From: Candidatus Microsaccharimonas sossegonensis
GTDB lineage: Bacteria; Patescibacteriota; Saccharimonadia; Saccharimonadales; Saccharimonadaceae
Assembly: GCA_004100325.1 (NCBI GenBank)
Contig: SCKX01000001.1
Coordinates: forward strand, 479,453 to 543,452
Reading direction: 5' to 3'
Length of the DNA stretch: 64,000 bases
Each line of letters starts with the position of its first letter. Position 1 is the first letter of the stretch. Below the pieces are notes generated by a model. The model was not told where the DNA came from. It did not search any database and saw nothing but the letters and a program-made list of their open reading frames with translations. A program made the position numbers and the translations under genes. Positions 1 to 7,806 of the stretch are shown piece after piece.

Positions 1-1
1 T

Positions 2-133
2 CGCCAAGATGAAATTGGTACGCCGCACTGCGTGGTGGTGGACTTCCAAACGCTTGAAGATGACACGGTGACCATTCGTGAGCGTGACACAACCCAGCAG
101 CGCCGGGTCCCTATCGAAGAGTTGGTGAAATAG
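2..133 (+). CDS. glyS: Glycyl-tRNA synthetase, C-terminal end (partial)
   Basis: Only the last 43 codons lie in the window; the gene enters from the left edge and stops with TAG. The visible peptide reads [20 protein letters not shown] followed by a [20 protein letters not shown] tail. This is the end of the class II anticodon-binding domain of the alpha2-type glycyl-tRNA synthetase, where the pattern GTPxCVTVDFxTLED..TVTxRxRDxxxQ.RV is well conserved. The enzyme charges tRNA-Gly with glycine in the cytoplasm. The next gene starts 16 nt downstream with its own -10 box overlapping the end of this gene. Confidence 0.85.
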   Translation, partial: RQDEIGTPHCVVVDFQTLEDDTVTIRERDTTQQRRVPIEELVK

Positions 134-148
134 CGTATAGTACTTACT

Positions 149-1255
149 ATGAAATGGTGGACGGGCATGGTGAGCAAAGTGTGGCGAACACAGGAAAAGT
201 CGAAGGCTTTTACACTCGTGGAACTACTGATTGTCATCGTGGTGATCGTTATTTTAGCGACCATTGTCACAATTGGATATGGCGCAGTGGTAGGGAATGC
301 CAATGATAAAGCCGTCCAAGCCGACGTGACGAAATTAGCCGATGCATTGAAATTGAAAAGTCTTGACAATAACAACATTCCAGCCGGCGGAGCAACCTCA
401 TCGAATACTGGCGACTCAACTCAACTGAGCGGTATAACATTCAAACCTAATGTGAATGGATACGATCCGACAGTATCTAATCTGTACTACTGTTCCGGTA
501 CAGTCAATGGGTCGAGTGAATTTGCGGTGGCAGCCCGTTCAAAATCCGGCAAAGCCTTTTCTTATATTTCAAATAAGGGAGTGTCTGATTTTGTGGGATA
601 TTCCTGGACGGCATCCAGTAACGGCGTTGCACTTTGTACGGCGCTTGGGTTTAGTGCGCCATTTACCTGGTCATATGGCTACAATCCAAGTCCGTCGTAT
701 GGCTGGTATGCTTGGGCATTCCCTGGTGACATAATTAAAAATATTGTTTTAAACCCAAAAGGAGTTGGGTCAACCGCAGGATGGTTTAGTCCAATTGTGA
801 GTTCGGTAACAGCAACCTCAAATGTCAGCTGGAATGGCAAAGCAGATTGGTATCGTTATGTCTGGGATGGTACCGGTGCCAGTACAGTCAGGTTGAATGT
901 CAATCAAAGTGATTTAGTAAACGGCCAGACGTACACGGCATCAATGCTAGTTGGTAATTCGGGCGCATCATCTGTTTCTTGGTCGAATGACTGGAGTGAT
1001 CAAAATATGACGAACTTTACGCTTGCTGCGGGTCAGCAAAAGCGTATATACTTTTCTGCATCACGCGCCACATATGACGCAACCTATCGTTTTCTAGATT
1101 TTAACTTAACGACTTCCGGTGTTCCTGGGCTTTTAGTGAGTGATGTTATGATAACAAGCGGGACAAATCAATATGCGTATGGTGATGGCAATTCTAACGG
1201 ATGGCAGTGGACGGGCGGTGCTTACGCATCAACTTCCTCTGGTCCTGGTCGTTAG
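149..1255 (+). CDS. Type IV prepilin-like protein with large C-terminal domain
   Basis: The 368-residue product carries a class III signal peptide. A short basic leader is followed by KAFTLVELLIVIVVIVILAT (about residues 19-40), which fits the prepilin peptidase site (cleavage before F, Glu at +5) and a hydrophobic polymerisation helix. The remainder (about 60-368) is Ser/Thr/Gly/Asn-rich with many aromatic residues and no family I recognise; it may be a beta-rich surface or adhesive domain. Ordinary major pilins have 130-200 residues, so this is more likely a minor or tip pilin. A TATAGT box at 136-141 lies 7 nt before the ATG and there is no Shine-Dalgarno, so the mRNA is probably leaderless. 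No pilus assembly genes are adjacent. Confidence 0.8.
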   Translation: MKWWTGMVSKVWRTQEKSKAFTLVELLIVIVVIVILATIVTIGYGAVVGNANDKAVQADVTKLADALKLKSLDNNNIPAGGATSSNTGDSTQLSGITFKPNVNGYDPTVSNLYYCSGTVNGSSEFAVAARSKSGKAFSYISNKGVSDFVGYSWTASSNGVALCTALGFSAPFTWSYGYNPSPSYGWYAWAFPGDIIKNIVLNPKGVGSTAGWFSPIVSSVTATSNVSWNGKADWYRYVWDGTGASTVRLNVNQSDLVNGQTYTASMLVGNSGASSVSWSNDWSDQNMTNFTLAAGQQKRIYFSASRATYDATYRFLDFNLTTSGVPGLLVSDVMITSGTNQYAYGDGNSNGWQWTGGAYASTSSGPGR

Positions 1256-1325
1256 GACTGCAAACGAGCATAAATAATTGGTACGCATTACGTGTATTAT
1301 ATAAAGGGTAAAAAGGAGAAATTAT

Positions 1326-1628
1326 ATGAAAGCAATCTGGCATAATCAAGTTCTGGCCGAAGCGCCAACAGAAGAGCTTATTCGCATTGAAGGAAATTGG
1401 TATTTTCCACCACATTCACTGAACCGACAATTCTTTAAAGACAGCGACCATCACACAACCTGTATGTGGAAAGGGGACTGCAGTTATTACGACGTGACGG
1501 TTGAGGGCGCCACAAATGAGTTTGGCGCCTGGTATTATCCCAAGCCAAAGGAAGGTTCTATCGAACGAGTAAAGAAAGATTTTACTCATTATGTGGCGTT
1601 TTGGAACGGTATTGAAGTACGCGAATAA
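1326..1628 (+). CDS. DUF427 domain protein
   Basis: A 100-residue protein that reads as a single DUF427 domain (PF04248): MKAIWHNQVLAEAP at the start, then GNWYFPPHSL, a CxWKG motif (TCMWKGDCSYYDV) and AWYYPKP. The biochemical role of this small beta-rich family is not established. A strong ribosome binding site, AAAGGAG, lies 7 nt before the ATG, unlike the leaderless neighbours, and a TATTAT/TATATA stretch near 1295-1302 could be the promoter. The protein stands alone between a prepilin and a membrane protein; no operon partner is evident. Confidence 0.8.
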   Translation: MKAIWHNQVLAEAPTEELIRIEGNWYFPPHSLNRQFFKDSDHHTTCMWKGDCSYYDVTVEGATNEFGAWYYPKPKEGSIERVKKDFTHYVAFWNGIEVRE

Positions 1629-1699
1629 ATAATAGTGAATTATAAGCTGCTTTTCAGATTTTAGCAGTACCTTTATTGGTAGAAGGAGAAATAACAACT

Positions 1700-2248
1700 A
1701 TGGCTGAAAATAATCAAACAAAGCATGTAAAAGAAGAAGTGACTGAAAAGACCATTACTGAAGGTGATACACCAACAGGTGGCGTTGTGGCGGAGCATCG
1801 TCATTCGAGATCTTGGGTGATCGCGATCGTGGCAATTGTTGTGGTGGTGTATTTGATGTTGATGGTTGCTGGATTATGGCTCTTCCAATCAATCGCTGAT
1901 CGTCGCAATAGTCTTGGTACGAACGGGACAACGGCAACAGAACAACTGGGGGGACGATATGAGTTTGGAGGCGGTGATCGCAGTTATACGTTGCGTCAGA
2001 GCAGCTCTGATGGACTGACCACGACAACGACAAACACGACCTACACTCAGACGCAAGGAGTTGTAACGGCAGTAAACAGTGATAGCATCGTGGTTGCTGG
2101 CGGTGGAAAAACACAAACGATCAAAACCAATTCATCAACAACCTATGTAAATTCGACTAAGCCTGCTGTCAACGACACGGTTGTGGTGGTTGGTACTAAA
2201 AATGGCACTACCATCACTGCAACGCAGGTTGGTGTCTATAATTACTAG
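1700..2248 (+). CDS. Single-pass membrane protein with OB-like C-terminal domain
   Basis: The 182-residue product has a hydrophilic N terminus with many Lys/Glu/Thr, one membrane helix (about residues 43-64, WVIAIVAIVVVVYLMLMVAG), a Ser/Thr/Gly-rich linker and a C-terminal beta-rich segment (GVVTAVNSDSIVVAGGGKTQ onward to the end). That last segment resembles the DUF5666-type fold found in many bacterial extracytoplasmic proteins; this is similarity by eye. I chose the start at 1700 rather than an in-frame ATG at 1676 because AAGGAG at 1683-1688 sits at normal spacing from it. The C-terminal domain probably faces outside. Function unknown. Confidence 0.65.
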   Translation: MAENNQTKHVKEEVTEKTITEGDTPTGGVVAEHRHSRSWVIAIVAIVVVVYLMLMVAGLWLFQSIADRRNSLGTNGTTATEQLGGRYEFGGGDRSYTLRQSSSDGLTTTTTNTTYTQTQGVVTAVNSDSIVVAGGGKTQTIKTNSSTTYVNSTKPAVNDTVVVVGTKNGTTITATQVGVYNY

Positions 2249-2293
2249 CAAACGCTTCTCAGTCGTACTATCACTGGTGTAAAATAAAGTGTA

Positions 2294-2728
2294 ATGATCA
2301 CGTATTATACCGATGGTAGCTGTAGCCCTAACCCAGGTCCAGGTGGATTTGCTGTCATAAAAGACATGCAGCCTTGGGTGGTAGGGCATGAACTCAGCTC
2401 AACGAACATTCGCATGGAAGGAATGGCGTTAATCGCAGCCATGCGAGATGCCGGCGGAAAAAAATGTCAGATCTACAGCGATAGTGAATTTTGGATCAAT
2501 GTTATGACAAAATGGGCATCAGACTGGGAAGCAAAGAGTTGGGCTAAAAAAGGCGGCGCAATCAAGAATCTCGACCTCGTCAAAGAGGCGCATGAATTGT
2601 ATCAGAATTCACAGGCGATATTGACCTGGGTGAGGGGTCATGAAGGCGATCTTGGCAACGAGATGGCCGATGAGTGGGCAAATATCGCGAGGACAAAACG
2701 GCTACATGGACCAGTTAACAAGGTGTAA
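2294..2728 (+). CDS. rnhA: Ribonuclease HI
   Basis: Cleaves the RNA strand of RNA:DNA hybrids, removing replication primers and R-loops. At 144 residues it has the usual length. The four acidic metal ligands are visible: D7 in YYTDGSC, E41 in RMEGMAL, D62 in IYSDSEF and D125 in NEMADEWA. The PNPGPGGFAV segment after the first Asp and the WVRGHEGDLGNEMAD block are typical, with the flexible His (GH) present. A TAAAAT box at 2280-2285 lies 8 nt before the ATG, so the message is likely leaderless. The next gene begins 3 nt after the stop, which suggests cotranscription. Confidence 0.92.
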   Translation: MITYYTDGSCSPNPGPGGFAVIKDMQPWVVGHELSSTNIRMEGMALIAAMRDAGGKKCQIYSDSEFWINVMTKWASDWEAKSWAKKGGAIKNLDLVKEAHELYQNSQAILTWVRGHEGDLGNEMADEWANIARTKRLHGPVNKV

Positions 2729-2731
2729 TAT

Positions 2732-3238
2732 ATGAGTCGTGCGATTGTTGTTAACGACAAAATGCAACACGGCTATCGCTACGAATGTATCGCACCGATA
2801 GGAAAAAACTTTGATGAAGCTTTTACGCCAGAACTCACTCCTAAGGAAATGCTTGCTTTAGGAGTGTTTGGTGGCGTGTATATGCGTGATTGCCGCGACG
2901 AATTTCCTAAAAGTTGGTTTACGCAGGCGAAATTAGCAGACAGCAAGCGTGATCCACTGTTAAATTTTTTTGAAGTCAATGCCAGTCAGCACCTCATGGA
3001 ATGGCGTCGAAAGGGATGGATATATAAAGACGATCCTCGTGGCTGGTTTCAATGGTATTGTCGGTACTATATGGGAAGAAGGTTGCCCGCGGAAGACGCT
3101 CGTCAAATCAAGCGCTGGCGCAATATGACACGGCACATTGGGCAAATCAAAAAATACTGTCGACCGGGCGAATTAGACTGTCGCCGGCGACAACGTCAGG
3201 CGCTGTTACATTGGGCATACGATAGCCGCAACATATAA
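2732..3238 (+). CDS. Conserved hypothetical protein
   Basis: A 168-residue soluble protein with no recognised domain name. It is Trp-, Tyr- and Arg-rich (YRYECIAPIGKNFDEAFTPE, LTPKEMLALGVFGGVYMRDC, GWFQWYCRYYMGRR, then a basic C-terminal part with RRRQRQALLHWAYDS). Proteins of this kind occur in scattered bacteria and some eukaryotes, as far as I recall, without a known role. It begins 3 nt after rnhA and has a weak AAGGTG ribosome site inside the end of rnhA, so it is probably cotranscribed and translationally coupled. The basic C terminus would suit nucleic acid binding, but that is only inference. Confidence 0.7.
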   Translation: MSRAIVVNDKMQHGYRYECIAPIGKNFDEAFTPELTPKEMLALGVFGGVYMRDCRDEFPKSWFTQAKLADSKRDPLLNFFEVNASQHLMEWRRKGWIYKDDPRGWFQWYCRYYMGRRLPAEDARQIKRWRNMTRHIGQIKKYCRPGELDCRRRQRQALLHWAYDSRNI

Positions 3239-3408
3239 TATATAGAACATCCAGTTGGCTTTCACTAAAGTCACACATTGACAACAAATACGGTTAACAT
3301 GTAACTGCTTATGTTAGTATGAACTCAGTTTACTTGCATTTATATAGTAATCAGGTTTAAATAGATATAGAACGCGGGTGAAATACACCCCAGTTAGGAA
3401 CGATATTC

Positions 3409-3888
3409 ATGACTCGTCAAAATGACTTCGCGGTCAAAACGAGCCCAATAAGCACCATTACCATCCCCATTGAAATACCTCCTCAGATCACGCCAGTGAG
3501 CATGGAGGACCTCCCTAGCACAGACGTCGTCTTTGTTGCTGAAAACCTTTCGGCGCCGGCCATCGAGAAGGTGATTCGGCATGATTTTACGCGTCATAGC
3601 TGTCCCGTCAGCGTGTACTACTCGAAAACGAGAGCTCGATTTCTCGTCATGATGAACATGCGCCGTGGGCTGATTACGGTATCCGATGTTGTCTCCATGT
3701 TCGCGGAGAATATGCCGGAAGCCGTTATCTCGCCCGTCGAGGAGATCCTTTCGCAGGAAGCTGCCGACATGGAATCGCAATCTTGTGAGCGGTTTCGACT
3801 GCTGAAGTCGCAGGTCGATGATGTGGAGATGGGAAAGATCGTCTACCTGAAGGGAAGCGAATCACCGTCACTGCGCACCGCGTCCTAA
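3409..3888 (+). CDS. Hypothetical protein with atypical codon use
   Basis: The 159-residue product has no motif I recognise. It starts MTRQNDFAVKTSPISTITIP, has a proline-rich stretch (IPIEIPPQITP) and a mixed alpha/beta centre (CPVSVYYSKTRARFLVMMNM), and ends with an acidic-to-basic helix. Translation is supported by TTAGGAA 8-14 nt before the ATG and a clear terminator just after the stop. Codon choice (many GTC, ATC, CTC, GCG, TCG) is richer in G/C at third positions than in the neighbouring genes, which could indicate transfer or high expression. It sits alone between two intergenic gaps. Confidence 0.6.
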   Translation: MTRQNDFAVKTSPISTITIPIEIPPQITPVSMEDLPSTDVVFVAENLSAPAIEKVIRHDFTRHSCPVSVYYSKTRARFLVMMNMRRGLITVSDVVSMFAENMPEAVISPVEEILSQEAADMESQSCERFRLLKSQVDDVEMGKIVYLKGSESPSLRTAS

Positions 3889-3912
3889 TCTACAGCCCGA
3901 TCCCTCGAAGTC

Positions 3913-3948
3913 GAGAGTCCTCCTTCGCGGGCGGGCTCTCTTCTTTTG
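3913..3948 (+). terminator. Intrinsic terminator after hypothetical gene
   Basis: An 8-bp stem, GAGAGTCC (3913-3920) with GGGCTCTC (3933-3940, one G-T wobble), is followed by TTCTTTTGT. The loop includes TTCGCGGG. It closes the 3409-3888 gene 25 nt after its stop codon. Confidence 0.8.
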
Positions 3949-3975
3949 TACGTACGCACTGTATAATAGACAGTA

Positions 3976-5502
3976 ATGAATCAGGGTTTAGCACTCGAGA
4001 TTATGCTCTCGGGAAAGAGTGTGCTATTAACCGGCCCAGCTGGGGCTGGTAAGACGTTTGTGTTGAATCAATGTATCAAGCTCGCGAAGTACGCCGGCAA
4101 ACATGTTTCGGTGACGGCAACAACCGGGCTTGCCGCAACGCATCTTGGTGGGACTACAATTCACAGCTGGTCTGGAATTGGTGTGTATGATTCAATTGGC
4201 AATAACTTTGTCGATCATATGGCAAAAGGTCGACGTGAAATTATTGAAAAGACGGATATACTGATCATTGATGAGATTAGTATGATGCACGATTTCCGCC
4301 TAGATATGGTCGACGAAGTCTGTCGATTGGTGAGAAAAAATGACGAGCCATTTGGGGGTATTCAGATTATTATGTCGGGGGACTTTTTCCAGCTACCACC
4401 GATTAACCGAGGGGATACACGGGCTGGTGGATTTGTCGTGAATTCGCAGGTGTGGCGTGAACTGGATCCGGTGATTTGTTATCTGCACGAGCAACACCGG
4501 CAGGACGACGAGCAGTTACTTAATATTTTGAATGCTATACGCGCTGGTGATGTTCGTCGCCATCACGCTGAGTTACTGCTTGCTCGGGCGGAAGAATTCC
4601 CTGATGATCTAGAGCAATTGACAGAGCTTCACACGGTGAATGTGGACGTCGATACAATGAATGAAGCCAAACTCGAAACGCTAGAAGGCGATGAAGTCGT
4701 CTATAGCCAAATGACGACTGGATCAGAAAATTATGTCGAAACATTACAACGATCTGTTCTTGCGCCGGCGAATTTGAAGGTAAAAAAAGGCGCCTTAGTG
4801 ATGGCGGTAAAGAACAGCCCAGAGCGTAAATATGTGAATGGTAGTATCGGCACGATTATTGACTTTGAACCCTATACTGATTATCCGATTGTAAAGTTCA
4901 AAAACGGCAAAGAGGTTTCAATGGTACCTGATACTTGGGAACTTCGTGACGGTGATAAAAAACGGGCCAGTATTAGCCAGATCCCACTTCGCTTGGCATG
5001 GGCGATCACCATCCACAAATCCCAAGGGATGACTTTGGATGCGGCCAGAATGGATCTTCGCAAAGCCTTTGTTGAGGGTATGGGATATGTTGCACTGAGC
5101 CGAGTAAAAAAATTGAACAATCTGTATTTAATCGGTATCAATCAGATGGCATTGAAAGTGAGTGAAGAGGCGCAGACAATTGATGCGGTCCTGCGGGTGA
5201 AAGCAGCCGCCGACGCAAAACGTTTCGCACACTTAGAAAAAAAGGCGAAAGAACGCGCCGAAGCTCCTGAACAGACACCCGCCACTGATAAAAAAAGTGG
5301 CTGGAACAAAAAAATTGCGAAAATGCGCCAAACGTACCCCAATGCCTACAGGCCTTGGGAATCTGATCAGGATGAACTATTAAAGCAAGAATTTCAACAG
5401 GGTCTGAACATTGCAGCGCTCAGCAAGCTACTCGGTCGTCACGAAGGCTCAATAAAAATGCGCTTGCAAAAACACTTTGGAGATGACGTCGTACAAGAGT
5501 AG
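3976..5502 (+). CDS. Pif1-like superfamily 1 DNA helicase with C-terminal HTH
   Basis: A 508-residue ATP-dependent helicase of the Pif1/RecD-like SF1 group. Seen in order: Walker A GPAGAGKTF (about residue 20), motif Ia-like TATTGLAATHLGG, Walker B LIIDEISMMHD, the Gln motif SGDFFQLPP, and near the C-terminal side of the core LRLAWAITIHKSQGMTLD with GYVALSRVKKLNNLYLIG (motifs V/VI). Such enzymes unwind 5'-3', often at G-quadruplexes or stalled forks. After a Lys/Glu/Ala-rich linker the last 50 residues (DQDELLKQEFQQGLNIAALSKLLGRHEGSI) look like a helix-turn-helix. TATAAT at 3962-3967 is 8 nt before the ATG, so a leaderless mRNA is likely. Confidence 0.88.
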   Translation: MNQGLALEIMLSGKSVLLTGPAGAGKTFVLNQCIKLAKYAGKHVSVTATTGLAATHLGGTTIHSWSGIGVYDSIGNNFVDHMAKGRREIIEKTDILIIDEISMMHDFRLDMVDEVCRLVRKNDEPFGGIQIIMSGDFFQLPPINRGDTRAGGFVVNSQVWRELDPVICYLHEQHRQDDEQLLNILNAIRAGDVRRHHAELLLARAEEFPDDLEQLTELHTVNVDVDTMNEAKLETLEGDEVVYSQMTTGSENYVETLQRSVLAPANLKVKKGALVMAVKNSPERKYVNGSIGTIIDFEPYTDYPIVKFKNGKEVSMVPDTWELRDGDKKRASISQIPLRLAWAITIHKSQGMTLDAARMDLRKAFVEGMGYVALSRVKKLNNLYLIGINQMALKVSEEAQTIDAVLRVKAAADAKRFAHLEKKAKERAEAPEQTPATDKKSGWNKKIAKMRQTYPNAYRPWESDQDELLKQEFQQGLNIAALSKLLGRHEGSIKMRLQKHFGDDVVQE

Positions 5503-5548
5503 CTTGGGGTAGCTGTATCAATGATACAATAGAAAGAGACCATTTGCT

Positions 5549-5575
5549 GCAGTACCTCTATGTAGGCAGTACCTC
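5549..5575 (+). repeat. Direct repeat GCAGTACCTC x2 upstream of GH1 gene
   Basis: GCAGTACCTC occurs at 5549-5558 and again at 5566-5575, a 17-nt period, between a TACAAT box at 5525-5530 and the GH1 start codon. A regulator or RNA-level role is possible. A third copy at about 5955-5965 inside the gene and a nine-base match near 1664 weaken the case for specificity. Confidence 0.4.
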
Positions 5576-5591
5576 AGTGGTCGCCTATCAT

Positions 5592-6851
5592 ATGACTAAA
5601 AAAACGAATACTCAATTTCCAAAACACTTCTTATGGGGTGCCTCAACTGCTTCACATCAGGTTGAAGGGGATAATCATAATCAGTGGACGGTGTGGGAAC
5701 TTGAAAATGCCAAATCAAAAGCTGCTCAGGCTGAATATCACTACAGTGACTATCCAAGTTGGGATTTTATAAAAAATGCAGCGAATGACCCAGACAATTA
5801 CGTATCGGGCGACTTGGCTGACCATTACCATCGCTATGAAGAAGATTTTGATTTTCTGACGAAAATGAATATGAACGCTTATCGATTTAGCATTGAATGG
5901 TCACGTGTCGAACCACGCGAGGGTGCGTGGAATATCGAGGCGATCACGCATTACAAGCAGTACCTCGCAGCTCTGCGTAAAAGAGATATTGAACCAATTG
6001 TGACATTATTTCATTTCACGCTACCAACCTGGTTTACTGATATGGGTGGCTTTGAAAAAAGAGCAAACGTGAAGTATTTTGTGCGTTACGCCGAAAAAAT
6101 TGTTCATGAGCTAGGCAGTGATATGCGTTACATTATTACGATTAACGAGCCCGAAGTCTACGCCTTTGAAAGTTATTATCTGCAGAACTGGCCACCGAAT
6201 CAAAACAGTATCTGGAAGTATCTTCGCGTCATACATAATATGGCGATTGGTCATAAAAGGGCAGCGAAAATAATTCACAGTATGAATCGTAAATTCAAGC
6301 TTTCAATATCCAAGAATTCTACCTATGCCTATCCAGGTGATAACGCCTGGCTCAGTCGTTTGAGTGCCAATGTAGTGCAATATTTTCAAGACGATTTCAT
6401 TATTAAAAGGTTTATAAAATCCTGTGATTTTCTAGGGGTAAATTATTACTTTACGAACCGTGTATATGGGTACCGTATTCATAATCCTGATTTGAAACTG
6501 AGTGATCTTCACTGGGATATGCAACCCGCCGATATTGAGTTCGTTATTGAACGACTCAACCGCACTTACAGGCTTCCAATTATGATCACCGAAAATGGTC
6601 TGGCTGACGCCAAAGATCAATATCGTGAGTGGTGGATTAAAGAAACGGTGGTGGGAATTCAAAAATCAATTGCCTCAGGCGCGGAAGTACTCGGTTATCT
6701 TCATTGGAGCCTGCTAGACAACTTTGAATGGGCGTATGGAAAGTGGCCGCGATTCGGACTAGTAGCAATAGACTATAAAACCGGCCGGCGCATTTTGCGA
6801 CCAAGCGCAGTGTGGTATGGTAAGGTTATTAAAAAATTAAGAAAATTGTAA
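5592..6851 (+). CDS. Glycoside hydrolase family 1 (beta-glucosidase type)
   Basis: A 419-residue GH1 enzyme hydrolysing beta-linked glucosides or galactosides by the retaining mechanism. The acid/base Glu is in TINEPEVY and the nucleophile Glu in IMITENGL. Other family marks are FLWGASTASHQVEG at the N terminus, AYRFSIEWSRVEP, LHWSLLDNFEWAYGKWPRFGL and VDYKTGRRILRPSA-like ending. There is no signal peptide, so it is cytoplasmic. I chose the second in-frame ATG (MTKKTNTQFPKHF) because homologues begin about here and the upstream 16 codons do not resemble the family. No sugar transporter lies next to it. The exact sugar cannot be read from sequence. Confidence 0.92.
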   Translation: MTKKTNTQFPKHFLWGASTASHQVEGDNHNQWTVWELENAKSKAAQAEYHYSDYPSWDFIKNAANDPDNYVSGDLADHYHRYEEDFDFLTKMNMNAYRFSIEWSRVEPREGAWNIEAITHYKQYLAALRKRDIEPIVTLFHFTLPTWFTDMGGFEKRANVKYFVRYAEKIVHELGSDMRYIITINEPEVYAFESYYLQNWPPNQNSIWKYLRVIHNMAIGHKRAAKIIHSMNRKFKLSISKNSTYAYPGDNAWLSRLSANVVQYFQDDFIIKRFIKSCDFLGVNYYFTNRVYGYRIHNPDLKLSDLHWDMQPADIEFVIERLNRTYRLPIMITENGLADAKDQYREWWIKETVVGIQKSIASGAEVLGYLHWSLLDNFEWAYGKWPRFGLVAIDYKTGRRILRPSAVWYGKVIKKLRKL

Positions 6852-6886
6852 ATCACACAGTCTAACTAACCTCCGACTTAAAAAAA

Positions 6887-6914
6887 TTGACAAAGCATAA
6901 GTGGTGTGTAAAAG
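6887..6914 (+). promoter_or_regulatory. Promoter of small membrane protein gene
   Basis: TTGACA at 6887-6892, a 16-nt spacer and TAAAAG at 6909-6914; the ATG follows 7 nt later. The -35 is a perfect consensus, the -10 weak. The spacing implies a leaderless or nearly leaderless message. Confidence 0.5.
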
Positions 6915-6921
6915 TAATGAC

Positions 6922-7158
6922 ATGGCAACGAAAAAAACTCTTAAAAAAACAATAAAAAAAGCATCAAAAAAACCGATCGGCCTCCGTCGATGGGTGACCG
7001 CACCCGGTCTACGCGAAGCAAGCACGTTAAATGACGTCAAAAATGCGATATTACTTGTCTCTTTACTGATAAATGCTGCGGTATTCATCGGCTGGCTCAT
7101 TCTCCGTCTGACGACAGTGTATGATCAGCAAGTGTACAACTTTTTGTTCGTTCGTTAA
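6922..7158 (+). CDS. Small basic membrane protein
   Basis: A 78-residue product. The first 25 residues are extremely Lys-rich (MATKKTLKKTIKKASKKPIG), followed by a short linker and one membrane helix (about residues 47-66, AILLVSLLINAAVFIGWLIL). No family is recognised. A start at 6901 is possible, but the ATG at 6922 fits the promoter and gives the better N terminus. It is followed by a terminator and sits just upstream of the mraZ regulatory region. Topology would put the basic end inside, possibly touching nucleic acid or the membrane surface. Confidence 0.55.
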   Translation: MATKKTLKKTIKKASKKPIGLRRWVTAPGLREASTLNDVKNAILLVSLLINAAVFIGWLILRLTTVYDQQVYNFLFVR

Positions 7159-7181
7159 CTACGAAGATAGCAGACAAAATT

Positions 7182-7225
7182 ACCACGCTTCAGGCGATAA
7201 AAGCACAGAGGCGTGGTTTGTTTTT
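7182..7225 (+). terminator. Intrinsic terminator
   Basis: ACCACGC (7182-7188) pairs with GCGTGGT (7211-7217) and TTGTTTTTC follows. The flanking AAAATT/TTGTTTT can extend the stem, so it could work in both directions. Confidence 0.7.
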
Positions 7226-7244
7226 CTCCCTAGAAGTGATAGAG

Positions 7245-7266
7245 TTGTTCACAAATCTGTGGATAA
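7245..7266. promoter_or_regulatory. Inverted pair of DnaA-box-like sites
   Basis: TTGTTCACA (7245-7253, one mismatch type to TTATNCACA) faces TGTGGATAA (7258-7266), the exact complement of the consensus DnaA box TTATCCACA, with a 4-nt gap. It lies upstream of the mraZ promoter. Binding is inferred only from the motif. Confidence 0.4.
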
Positions 7267-7297
7267 ATGGACAGATATGAAATATTCTGTCAAAAAT

Positions 7298-7331
7298 GGG
7301 GGTTGTAGTGGGTAATAGTGGGTTGTATGAT
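7298..7331 (+). promoter_or_regulatory. mraZ promoter with three MraZ boxes
   Basis: GTGGG at 7308-7312 and 7318-7322 and a GGGGG variant at 7298-7302 are spaced by exactly 10 bp, the arrangement known for MraZ operators (GTGGG repeats with 5-nt spacers). They overlap a good promoter, TTGTAG (7303-7308), 17-nt spacer, TATGAT (7326-7331). This predicts autorepression of the mraZ cluster. Confidence 0.75.
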
Positions 7332-7437
7332 GAGTCCAAGTGGAAATATAAAAATGCCCACAAAACAAACAACATTACATTAAAAAATAACGTACGAACA
7401 ATACAAAATCCATCGAATAATCGAGAAGAGAAACAAA

Positions 7438-7806
7438 GTGGCACGCGTAGATTATTTTGAACGAAGACTGGATGACAAGCGTCGATTGACGATACCTGCA
7501 GAACTCCGGACAGAATTTATCTCGGGCGTCGTTCTGACTCGCGGTTTTGGTTCTTATGTACACCTTTATCCTAAGAATGTTTGGGATGGAGAAGTGGAAA
7601 CTGCTTTACAGGCAAGTAGCAGTATTCTCGACGAAAAGACTGCCGATATGAATGTGCAGTTTCGCCGTGGTAAGACGGAAGCCGAACTCGATCAAAAACA
7701 GGGACGGATCACGATTGAACAGCATCTCTTAGAATACGCTGGTATCGCCAAAGATATCGTTGCTGTTCGAGCAGGTCAGTACTGGCGCTTGATGGCCCCT
7801 GATTAA
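7438..7806 (+). CDS. mraZ: MraZ-like transcriptional regulator
   Basis: A 122-residue protein with GTG start. The N-terminal AbrB/MraZ half reads ARVDYFERRLDDKRRLTIPAELRTEF, matching the DxKgRvxIPaxfR core, and a second half (KQGRITIEQHLLEYAGIAKDIVAV) repeats the pattern KxGRxxIPxxLxxxAGL, as in the two-domain MraZ fold. MraZ forms a ring that binds GTGGG repeats and represses the division and cell-wall cluster. Position directly upstream of rsmH and the presence of such repeats at its promoter support the call. The protein is shorter than the usual 140-150 residues. A weak GAGAAGAG ribosome site precedes the GTG. Confidence 0.82.
   Translation: MARVDYFERRLDDKRRLTIPAELRTEFISGVVLTRGFGSYVHLYPKNVWDGEVETALQASSSILDEKTADMNVQFRRGKTEAELDQKQGRITIEQHLLEYAGIAKDIVAVRAGQYWRLMAPD

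Noticed and set aside
7190-7563. Minus-strand ORFs over the mraZ promoter region
   Set aside because: They cross a terminator, the MraZ boxes and the mraZ start; no family resemblance.
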